Below, one piece after another: positions 54,375 through 61,112 of a DNA stretch of 64,000 nt (position 1 is the first letter of the stretch; each line of letters opens with the position of its first letter). A model generated the notes under the pieces. That model saw only the letters and a list, made by a program, of their open reading frames with translations, was not told where the DNA came from and searched no databases. The position numbers were made by a program, and so were the translations under genes. The stretch lies in the NCBI GenBank assembly GCA_902373525.1, contig CABKMN010000001.1, positions 1-64,000 of the forward strand. Reading direction: 5' to 3'. Source of the stretch: an uncultured Bilophila sp. GTDB lineage: Bacteria; Desulfobacterota; Desulfovibrionia; Desulfovibrionales; Desulfovibrionaceae.

Positions 54375-54391
54375 GAACCTTGTTCATGGTG
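54375..54391 (+). promoter_or_regulatory. Late-promoter motif, copy 2
   Basis: GAACCTTGTTCATGGTG, preceded, as in copy 1, by GGGGCTTTCCTTTTGCC and followed at 22 nt by ATGATG. It lies 52 nt upstream of the next structural-region gene. Confidence 0.55.
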
Positions 54392-54442
54392 ATGGTATCC
54401 CGGTTTTTTTGCCATGATGACCAAAACAACGGAGGGACAGAT

Positions 54443-54856
54443 ATGGCCAGACCCAAAAAGAATACAGCCCCGGAAACAGAGCAGGCGACGAAGACGGATA
54501 CCGTGATGGTCGCCCTGAACCGGACGACCGGGATCACGTTCCCCATGCCCGATGGCCGCAAGGTGCTCATCGAAGGCAACGCCGCCAGCCTGCGCGGAAA
54601 GGAAAAGGGCGTGCTGCCCGTGGGCGCGTTCGGGCTGACGCGGGTGAACGCCGACGATTGGGCGTACATCGAAAAGACCTATGGCCCGCACATGGAAATC
54701 TTCAAATCCGGCCTCATCTTCGCGCAGGCGCGCAAGGCCGACGCCGTGGACGAGGCCGACGAAAGGGCGGAACTGCGCAACGGGCTGGAGCCCGTGGACG
54801 TGAAGAACGACCCCAAGGCGCAGACCGAACCGCTCCAGAGCAAGGCGGGGTTCTAG
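54443..54856 (+). CDS. Phage structural-region hypothetical protein
   Basis: 137-residue soluble protein between the capsid and head-tail connector genes. It starts MARPKKNTAPETEQATKTDT, with a central beta-like segment (RTTGITFPMPDGRKVLIEGN) and an acidic/basic C-terminus. Similar small proteins occupy this position in related phages, but no function is recognised. SD GGAGGGA lies 6 nt before ATG 54443. Confidence 0.65.
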   Translation: MARPKKNTAPETEQATKTDTVMVALNRTTGITFPMPDGRKVLIEGNAASLRGKEKGVLPVGAFGLTRVNADDWAYIEKTYGPHMEIFKSGLIFAQARKADAVDEADERAELRNGLEPVDVKNDPKAQTEPLQSKAGF

Positions 54857-54859
54857 CCT

Positions 54860-55291
54860 GTGTCCGTGGTCGTCTTTGATCCGCAGGAGTTCCTGGAGGT
54901 CTATCCGCGCTTCGTCGATCCGAAGACCGGGCAGCCCCTCCTGACTGACGCCCAGCTTCGGCAAGCGTTCGACGTCGCCTGTCTGCTCTTGGACAACACG
55001 GACTCTTCCCCGGTTCCCTATGACCCGGCCCACGGCGTCATGATCCGCAAGACGCTCCTGCACCTCCTCGTCTGCCACTTGGCGACGCTGGCCTTGTGGC
55101 CAGTGGGCCAGTCCGGGCCCGTGTCCTCCGCCACGGAGGGTTCGGTGTCTGCGAGCTTCTCCGTGCCCACGGCGACGGGGAAGGCGTTCTACAACCAGAC
55201 GCCGTGCGGACAGGCCTTCTGGCAGGCCGTCCAGCCCTACGTTACGGGCGGACGCTACTACGCGGTCAGGCGCTATCATCCGTGGGGGTAG
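54860..55291 (+). CDS. Head-tail connector protein (DUF4054-like)
   Basis: 143-residue protein starting at GTG 54860. FDPQEFLEVYPRFVDPKTGQ, LTDAQLRQAFDVACLLLDNT, LLHLLVCHLATLA and the C-terminal TPCGQAFWQAV match the DUF4054/gp6-like connector family that closes the capsid below the portal. It begins 3 nt after the previous stop and 2 nt before the next start, in a compact operon. Confidence 0.8.
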   Translation: MSVVVFDPQEFLEVYPRFVDPKTGQPLLTDAQLRQAFDVACLLLDNTDSSPVPYDPAHGVMIRKTLLHLLVCHLATLALWPVGQSGPVSSATEGSVSASFSVPTATGKAFYNQTPCGQAFWQAVQPYVTGGRYYAVRRYHPWG

Positions 55292-55293
55292 GC

Positions 55294-55881
55294 ATGGCAA
55301 ACGCGCATGTCCTTGGCGGCGGGAAGTGGAAGAAGGCGCTTGAAGCCGTCTCGAAACAGGCGGCGAGCCTCAAGGTCGGTGTGCTCGAAGGGGCGACGAG
55401 CGAAGACGGCGAGTCCGTGGCCACCTACGCCTTTTATAATGAGTTCGGGGCGACCGTGGAAGTGCCGGAGCGGACGCAGACGCTGTACTTCAAGCGGAAC
55501 CGGGACGGAACCGTCGGGAACCGTTTCGTCAGGAAAGACAAAAGCGACTTCGCGCAGGACGTGGCCGTGGGCGGGCATACGATCACCATTCCCGCCCGTC
55601 CCTTCATGCGTTCCACGGTGCAGGCGCAGAAAGACGCATGGGCGAAAGCCTTCGCCGATGCGTTTGTTGCGAAAGCCCACGAGCGGGATGCCGTCGTGCG
55701 CGGGCTCAACCTGCTCGGCAGGAAGATGCAGGACGACATCGTGGCGACCATCAAGTCGAACTTGGCCCCGGACAATGCCGAATCGACCAAACGCCGCAAG
55801 AACGCCAAGGGCGCGGGCAAGGGAACGCTCATTGATAAGGGGCACCTTCTCAAGTCCATCAGCTACGAGGTGGAAGGATAA
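55294..55881 (+). CDS. Head-tail joining / tail-completion protein (HK97 gp10-like)
   Basis: 195-residue protein. ALEAVSKQAASLKVGVLEGA, a YAFYNEFGATVEVPERT segment (the usual GIxNEFGT-type strand), IPARPFMRSTVQ and the C-terminal LIDKGHLLKSISYEVE match the gp10/virion-morphogenesis group. It is the last intact structural gene in the element; the tail genes that should follow are missing. Confidence 0.75.
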   Translation: MANAHVLGGGKWKKALEAVSKQAASLKVGVLEGATSEDGESVATYAFYNEFGATVEVPERTQTLYFKRNRDGTVGNRFVRKDKSDFAQDVAVGGHTITIPARPFMRSTVQAQKDAWAKAFADAFVAKAHERDAVVRGLNLLGRKMQDDIVATIKSNLAPDNAESTKRRKNAKGAGKGTLIDKGHLLKSISYEVEG

Positions 55882-55931
55882 GGTTGCATTCCATTGGAGA
55901 CGTGTGCCGGAGGGAACCGACTCCAAACGTA

Positions 55932-56558
55932 TTACGGAAAGAAGATGTCCAGATGGGAATAAGGAACCGGGGTCTGCACGGGCTGGAGCCGGTTCCTTCT
56001 AATCTCATATGCGACAAACGGGGAATGGGAGTCTAGATGGTAAAGGCTGACATTGCCGTGAAGATAATGGTCAATATGCTGTGTCCGCATATCCCGCATG
56101 TCGGGCCTGTCGAGCCCAAGTCGTTCGATGGTCGCCCAAGCTGCTTTGGCGGTTTGAGGCGACAGGGTGGGATTGGGGACAATAGCGCCTGTCACTGCGT
56201 CCAGAAGGAAGGTTTCCGTCTCAAGCGTGAAAGGATCCAGCACGTCGTCCTTTATTCCTTTGCGGGCATTGGCTTTTGAACAGGCGAACCGATAATTTGT
56301 CCATTCATAGGTGAGGTCGGGTCGTTTGGATTTGGGAACGAAATGATCAACGGTCCCTGAATCGCACGCTTCGAGAAAGTAGCAATAGTAAGCGCAAACG
56401 CTCCTGTAGGCGACGCGCAGGTCGGGAAGCGCCTTCCTCCAGTAGGCGGGGTAGTCTTCCGGCTTGACCGTCGGATTATGGGCGAGCCACGCTGTACCCG
56501 GTTTGCGTACCTTTTCGTCGAAATCATCGGGTTCCGGCTGCGGGGAAACGGGGATCAC
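55932..56558 (-). CDS. HNH endonuclease, PtuB-like (Septu-type defence)
   Basis: 208-residue protein with an HNH core: SGTVDHFVPKSKRPDLTYEW, then NYRFACSKANARKG, giving His, Asn and basic residues in the positions seen in TIGR02646/PtuB-like HNH proteins. The zinc-binding Cys pairs typical of many HNH proteins are incomplete. Its ATG overlaps the stop of the upstream ATPase gene (ATGA), so the two are coupled. In Septu the ATPase PtuA holds and controls the nuclease PtuB to stop phage growth. Confidence 0.75.
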   Translation of the reverse strand: MIPVSPQPEPDDFDEKVRKPGTAWLAHNPTVKPEDYPAYWRKALPDLRVAYRSVCAYYCYFLEACDSGTVDHFVPKSKRPDLTYEWTNYRFACSKANARKGIKDDVLDPFTLETETFLLDAVTGAIVPNPTLSPQTAKAAWATIERLGLDRPDMRDMRTQHIDHYLHGNVSLYHLDSHSPFVAYEIRRNRLQPVQTPVPYSHLDIFFP

Positions 56559-57910
56559 TGCGTCCTCCCGGGGGTTTTCCGCACGGCTGCAGTGGACGAG
56601 GTCGGCTCTTCGAGCCAGCCCTTTTGTTCACAGACGGCCCGCCAGCGAAAAAGGAAGGGATCGCGTGGGCCGACAAGCTCCAAAAGTCTCTTGTGAAGAC
56701 GGCGGGCCTCCTCGGTGGCCTGTGTTTCCTGCCGCAGAAAAGCCCCTATTTCCGTAAAGAGCTGCTCCGCTTCAAGCGAATAGCCTGTTTTCAGGTCAAA
56801 GGCCTCGCTCATCAGCCATCCCGTGATGTCGCCGCATTTCTCAAACGGTCTTTTTTCAAGAGAAACGCTGCATCCCTGTTCCGATTCGCGCATATCCAGA
56901 TCGAACCATGCGTCCCTCGTGTCGTCAAAGCTCGGCTCAAGGGACGCGAGGACCAGCGGAGAATGTGTTGCGGAAATGATCTGTACTCTGATCCCTGAAC
57001 TCTTTTCCGTCAACGAAGAGACGACTTCCATCAATGCGGGGATGATCACGCGCTGCCATTTGGGGTGAAGATGGGATTCGACTTCGTCGATAAGGAAAAT
57101 AATCTGATCCGTCGGTTGTTCCCCCAGTAGCTCTGCAGCCTGTAAATGTTCGTTCCATGCCCATACCAGAAGGTAGCTGAGCGAAAGGATACGTCGTATT
57201 CCCGCTGAAGCGTGTAGTACGGGGACATCACCGTAGGGCATGCGGATTGTCGGGATGTCGCGGACGTCGTCGATGCTGACGCGCTTGAGCGGTCCTGCCG
57301 TGATTTTTTCATGCGGAGGCGAAAGCCTTTCGAGTACTTTCTGGAGCTGTTCAAACGTTTGCGTTTCCGTTTTTTCCCGGTACCAGTTGCCCCAGTCCGC
57401 AATCAGTCCGTTGCATAAAACGCCTCGCGAATTGTCGCGCAGGCCGTTCCAGATTTCCATCGGGGTAAACAAATAGGCTGAAGGCCGATCTGGGGATTCA
57501 TAATCCCCCTTCGTCTTCCAATAATTTCTAGCGGGATCCCACACGGCGAAGCCGCCGTCGGGCATCGCATAGAGGACAAGACCCGGATTGTGGGGACGCC
57601 CGCGTTTGGCGATCCATGCCTGTTCTTTAGTTTGAAACGTGCTCGTATGCTTGATGCTTTTGCTTTTTGAATCCAGCTCAAAGGCTATCCGGGCTTCCTT
57701 TTTGGGATTCGTCGGACGCGCCATAAGACCGCTCGTCAGAGACGGCTTGATTTCCTGAGGCCATTTTCGGGTCAGGGCCCACCACGCGATATCGAGAAGG
57801 AAACTTTTCCCCAACCCATTGTCTCCAGTTAATATGTTCAGGCGACTGCCGAAGTCTAGGGACATTTCGTCGGCAGGTCCGACATTCTGGAGATGAAGAG
57901 AGATAAGCAC
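56555..57910 (-). CDS. AAA ATPase, PtuA-like (Septu-type defence)
   Basis: 451-residue ABC/OLD-like ATPase without a TOPRIM domain. Walker A TGDNGLGKS lies at about residues 28-36, the signature-like region is VLHASAGIRRILSLSYLL, Walker B is QIIFLIDEVESHLHPKWQRV and the H-loop is IISATHSPLVLASL. The C-terminus is helical. The GTG at 57910 has AAGGA 6 nt upstream; an ATG at 57943 would add 11 residues without homology. Paired with the HNH gene, it forms a probable two-gene antiphage system. Confidence 0.8.
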   Translation of the reverse strand: MLISLHLQNVGPADEMSLDFGSRLNILTGDNGLGKSFLLDIAWWALTRKWPQEIKPSLTSGLMARPTNPKKEARIAFELDSKSKSIKHTSTFQTKEQAWIAKRGRPHNPGLVLYAMPDGGFAVWDPARNYWKTKGDYESPDRPSAYLFTPMEIWNGLRDNSRGVLCNGLIADWGNWYREKTETQTFEQLQKVLERLSPPHEKITAGPLKRVSIDDVRDIPTIRMPYGDVPVLHASAGIRRILSLSYLLVWAWNEHLQAAELLGEQPTDQIIFLIDEVESHLHPKWQRVIIPALMEVVSSLTEKSSGIRVQIISATHSPLVLASLEPSFDDTRDAWFDLDMRESEQGCSVSLEKRPFEKCGDITGWLMSEAFDLKTGYSLEAEQLFTEIGAFLRQETQATEEARRLHKRLLELVGPRDPFLFRWRAVCEQKGWLEEPTSSTAAVRKTPGRTQ

Positions 57911-58005
57911 GGATAATCCTTGAAGGTAAAACGTCCGCAACACGATTTTGAAAATCTATCCAACCGGGAAAGATAGATCAAGAATAATCGCATGGATTTC
58001 CCGCC

Positions 58006-58022
58006 GAATCTTGTTCACGGTG
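58006..58022 (+). promoter_or_regulatory. Late-promoter motif, copy 3
   Basis: GAATCTTGTTCACGGTG, 44 nt upstream of the tail-region remnant. The 22-nt-distant hexamer is ATATTC here, so the second half is less conserved. Confidence 0.5.
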
Positions 58023-58066
58023 TTATGAGGCCCGCTTTCACGCGATATTCAAGAAAAAGGGGATTC

Positions 58067-58280
58067 ATGATGCTCAGCCTTCATGCCGTCGTGCGCGGAG
58101 CCGTCACAGCCGTCCATCCTGACGAGCGCGTCGTCCGCTACCGGTCGGTGGGGCAATCGAATGTGCGCGGGAAGATGGTTCCGGCCTACGCCGATCCAGA
58201 AACGCTGGATGCGCAGATACAGAGCGAGAAGGATGACGCCCTATACCACGCCGGCCGCGCCGACGAGAACAGCATTATGC
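58067..58280 (+). pseudogene. 5' fragment of a phage structural gene
   Basis: About 70 residues starting MMLSLHAVVRGAVTAVHPDE, with YRSVGQSNVRGKMVPAYADP and DALYHAGRADENSI. It looks like the N-terminal half of a small head-tail or tail protein. From about 58280 the frame continues only as Arg/Pro-rich non-coding sequence to 58453, because the DNA now belongs to another gene. Confidence 0.5.
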
Positions 58281-58551
58281 GACGGCGCAGAACGTCGCCA
58301 ACGAATGCCGCCTGTTCACGCAGGACGCCTTTTTCGCACAAGATGACGGCATTCCGTGGTACGTCGCCCAGCTTGGCAAGCCGCTGGCCCGTTCCGTGGC
58401 CTTGTCGCGTATGCGCCAAGCGGCTTCCGATGTTTCCGGCGTCGTTTCCGTAGAGTCCGTGACGGTCGAAGACATTGACCCCGTAACCCGGATCATGGAC
58501 GGAACCATCAGGCTGGAGGCGGGGGACGACAGTACGGGAGAGCCTCAGTAA
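58281..58551 (+). pseudogene. 3' fragment of a baseplate-like gene (GP46/DUF2634 type)
   Basis: About 89 codons in a different frame from the preceding fragment. FTQDAFFAQDDGIPWYVAQL, ARSVALSRMRQAA, VSGVVSVESVTVEDIDPVTR and a final GTIRLEAGD resemble the second half of Mu gp46-like baseplate proteins. A large deletion between a head-tail gene and this baseplate gene would have removed most of the tail module. Confidence 0.5.
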
Positions 58552-58557
58552 GGGCAC

Positions 58558-58600
58558 AAAAAATCCCCTCCCGGCGCAAACCGAGAGGGGGATTTTGGGA
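58558..58600. terminator. Terminator at the right end of the element
   Basis: AAAATCCCCTC and GAGGGGGATTTT pair around a C/G-rich loop, 10 nt after the baseplate fragment. Confidence 0.8.
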
Positions 58601-58603
58601 GGC

Positions 58604-58652
58604 CACATATTCTGACACATATTGGGGGCGTATTTCGCCACATTTCGCCACA
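58604..58652. repeat. Short direct repeats next to attR (integrase arm-site candidates)
   Basis: CACATATT at 58604-58611 and 58616-58623, and TTTCGCCACA twice in tandem at 58633-58642 and 58643-58652. Related TTTGCCACA and TTCCGCCACA sequences occur near 43465-43485 at the left end. Confidence 0.45.
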
Positions 58653-58700
58653 TTTTGCTGAGTTTATATATTGTTAATTCGGTATGTTAAGCTGTAGGCT

Positions 58701-58714
58701 GTTGTCGTCGGGAG
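58701..58714. repeat. Right attachment-site repeat (attR core candidate)
   Basis: GTTGTCGTCGGGAG, identical to 43371-43384. Sequence on both sides of the two copies differs, so the shared core is exactly 14 bp. Confidence 0.7.
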
Positions 58715-58757
58715 CTTTCGGACATATTCTTTTGAAAAGATCGTTTCAGGAGGAACC

Positions 58758-58925
58758 ATGAAACTGTTTCCCATAGTATTGCTTGGAGCGGCGCTTCTGC
58801 TCGGAGGCTGTATGCATCACCACAGACCGCCTCGTCATGAGGAACCTCGGTATGAACACCATAACCCGGATCGGCACGGCGATTACCGTCATCCGGTCCC
58901 TGCATCTCGGTACGATTACAGATAA
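58758..58925 (+). CDS. Small His-rich lipoprotein, 55 residues
   Basis: A short ORF: ATG at 58758 with a strong AGGAGG SD, TAA at 58923. The product has a lipoprotein signal peptide ending LLGGC (Cys18) followed directly by MHHHRPPRHEEPRYEHH and ends with RYDYR. About ten His residues in the 37-residue mature part suggest metal binding. It is followed at once by a terminator. It lies 44 nt outside the right att repeat, so its natural upstream DNA was separated by the integration. Confidence 0.65.
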   Translation: MKLFPIVLLGAALLLGGCMHHHRPPRHEEPRYEHHNPDRHGDYRHPVPASRYDYR

Positions 58926-58926
58926 G

Positions 58927-58957
58927 AGAAGAGGCGGGAACGTATCCCGCCTCTTCC
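58927..58957. terminator. Terminator after the small lipoprotein gene
   Basis: AAGAGGCGGGA, ACGTA loop, TCCCGCCTCTT; also serves the convergent FMN-reductase gene. Confidence 0.75.
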
Positions 58958-58984
58958 CGTATGCGCCAATCATTTGGGAGCAAT

Positions 58985-59539
58985 CTATTTGGTCAGTTGC
59001 GCGTGCCAGTCGATCAATGCGTTCATGAGTTCGGCGACATGCTGTTGAAGCGACGTGTCGACGACGTCGCCCGCTTCGTTGAATGCGGACGAAAAGGCGT
59101 TGGAGAATACTTCAGGCTTGTTGACCGGGCGCAAGTTCAAATACACGCACACCTGACGCAGGTGGTACTGCGCACGTGAGGTTCCCATACCGCCGCCCGC
59201 GCCCATGATGGCGACCGCCTTCCCGTCGAGGGGCGTATTGTCGGGTTCGCGGGAAAGCCAGTCGAGCGCGTTTTTCAGCGCCGGAGCGATGGAGTAGTTG
59301 TACTCGGGGCAGGCGAGAATCAGCGCGTCGGCTTCGGTGGCCTGCCGGATGAGCGTTCGGACGGCTTCCGGTTTGTCGTCTCCGAAATCGGCATTGTAGA
59401 AAGGAATGGAAGCGAGTTCCGCCGTCTGGAAACGGACATGGGAAGGCAGACACTGGGCGGCGTACCGGAGCAAGCCTTTATTGCGGGATTGAGCGCGAAG
59501 GCTTCCGCAAAGGCCAAGAATGTTCATAACAGGATTCAT
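58985..59539 (-). CDS. NADPH-dependent FMN reductase (flavodoxin-like)
   Basis: 184-residue flavodoxin-fold oxidoreductase. FMN-binding LCGSLRAQSRNKGLLRY near the N-terminus, ACPEYNYSIAPALKNALDWL (the P-E-Y-N motif) and AIMGAGGGMGTSRAQYHLR match the family, which includes quinone and azo reductases. SD AGGAGG lies 7 nt before ATG 59539; the longer frame upstream is not needed. First host gene operon right of the element. Confidence 0.9.
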   Translation of the reverse strand: MNPVMNILGLCGSLRAQSRNKGLLRYAAQCLPSHVRFQTAELASIPFYNADFGDDKPEAVRTLIRQATEADALILACPEYNYSIAPALKNALDWLSREPDNTPLDGKAVAIMGAGGGMGTSRAQYHLRQVCVYLNLRPVNKPEVFSNAFSSAFNEAGDVVDTSLQQHVAELMNALIDWHAQLTK

Positions 59540-59652
59540 AATGATTCCTCCTAAAGAAAACATAGTCCAGAAAAAGCGGACTGTCTATGATAGTGAAGTC
59601 GGTCCGCGTGAGAAATCGGGCGGCAGGATGAGACCTGCCGGGATAACGTGCG

Positions 59653-60213
59653 TTATCGGTTGCCCAGAAAGAATTTTTGGAGAAGGGCGGCGCACTCGGG
59701 GGCGGCGACGCCTCCCATATGCCACACGCGGTGATTGTGGAACGGCAGGTCAAGCCCGTTGAAGCAGGATTCGACGGCTCCGGCGCGGTTGTCCGCGGCT
59801 CCGTAGACGACACCCGCAAGCCGGGCATGGACGATGGCTCCCGTGCACATGAAGCAGGGCTCAAGCGTTACGACCAGGACGCAGTGTTCGAGACGGTAGT
59901 TTCCCAGCGTTTTCCCCGCCGCGCGCATGGCCAGAATCTCGGCGTGCGCGGAAGGATCGGAGAGGGCGACCGGGCGATTGTGCGCCGCGCCGAGGATGAC
60001 GCCGTCAGGGGCGACGACGAGAGCGCCCACGGGAACTTCACCGCATGCCGGAGCTTTCCGGGCCTCGGTGAGCGCGGCCTGCATCAGGGATTCCCACGAC
60101 CAGCCGGGAGGGGGCACGGGGACGGGGCCCCATACGGCGCGGGCCTGGGGCTCACAGGGATTGGCGGCCGCCCCGGAATCGGTTCCTGCGGGCGGCCCTG
60201 AACGTTCGATCAT
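59653..60213 (-). CDS. tadA: tRNA adenosine(34) deaminase
   Basis: 186-residue zinc deaminase that makes inosine at the wobble position of tRNA-Arg(ACG). The Zn/catalytic motif HAEI is at residues 90-93, and PCFMC (Cys120, Cys123) completes the site. The first 40 residues are a Pro/Ala-rich extension absent from E. coli TadA, so translation may really begin at Met44 (MQAALTEARK). It lies 2 nt after the LOG-family gene. Confidence 0.92.
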   Translation of the reverse strand: MIERSGPPAGTDSGAAANPCEPQARAVWGPVPVPPPGWSWESLMQAALTEARKAPACGEVPVGALVVAPDGVILGAAHNRPVALSDPSAHAEILAMRAAGKTLGNYRLEHCVLVVTLEPCFMCTGAIVHARLAGVVYGAADNRAGAVESCFNGLDLPFHNHRVWHMGGVAAPECAALLQKFFLGNR

Positions 60214-60215
60214 AA

Positions 60216-60866
60216 TTAGAGGATGACCCTTCTGCGAATCTGCTGGACGACCTCTTCGGGCGTGTCGCAGACGGTTACGAGGTCTTCCACCTCGGAAGCT
60301 CTGATATAGCCGCCGGAAACCATCGTGTTGCGGACCCAGTCGAGGAAACCGTTCCAGAACGAACTCTGGTACAGAATGATGGGCAGGGGCCTGATGCGCT
60401 TCGTCTGCGCCAGCACAAAGGCTTCCGAAAGTTCGTCGATCGTGCCCATGCCGCCGGGCATGACGACGTACGCGAGTGCATACTTGACGAACATCAGCTT
60501 GCGCAGGAAAAAGTAGCGGTAATCACTGCGTATTTTGACGTACTTGTTGCATTCCTGCTCGTTGGGGAGCTGAATGTGCAGGCCGACGGACGTGCCTCCG
60601 GCCTCCGTAGCGCCCTTGTTGCCCGCTTCCATAAGGCCGGGGCCGCCGCCGGTGATGACGCCGTATCCCGACTGGACCAGCAGTTGGGCGATGGTTTCCG
60701 CCTCGGCGTACAAGGGATTGTCCGGCTTGACTCTGGCCGAACCGAAAATGGATACGCAGGGCCCCAACTCGCTGAGCGTTTCGAATCCGTCGACGAGTTC
60801 AGCGAGAATCCTGAACATTCGCCATGATTCACGGATGGATAGCATGTCTATCGGAGATTGGCTCAT
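60216..60866 (-). CDS. LOG-family protein (TIGR00730, Rossmann fold)
   Basis: 216-residue protein of the LOG/lysine-decarboxylase-like family. The signatures GGGPGLMEAGNKGA and PGGMGTIDELSE are complete. Family members hydrolyse nucleoside monophosphates to the base plus ribose-5-phosphate, as in cytokinin activation or PpnN-type purine salvage. ATG 60866 has AAGGAG upstream. It lies upstream of tadA, probably in the same transcript. Confidence 0.9.
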   Translation of the reverse strand: MSQSPIDMLSIRESWRMFRILAELVDGFETLSELGPCVSIFGSARVKPDNPLYAEAETIAQLLVQSGYGVITGGGPGLMEAGNKGATEAGGTSVGLHIQLPNEQECNKYVKIRSDYRYFFLRKLMFVKYALAYVVMPGGMGTIDELSEAFVLAQTKRIRPLPIILYQSSFWNGFLDWVRNTMVSGGYIRASEVEDLVTVCDTPEEVVQQIRRRVIL

Positions 60867-61112
60867 ACACAGCTCCTTGTTGCGATATGGTAGGACTATA
60901 GCCCGGGGAAAATGCGGACGCAACCGGAATGCGTAAACCTTATCGGGCGTCGAAAGGCGTATCCCGGAACGACGGACAACCGTTTCGCCGGGTTAGGCTC
61001 TTAGGGAAGGGCGGGGTTCCGGGCGGGCGCCCATTCTTTTTCTTGTCATCGCATGCCGGTTGCGGATAGTATGGGCCTTCGTCCGAGACATTACACTGTA
61101 TCAGGAGGCGCT

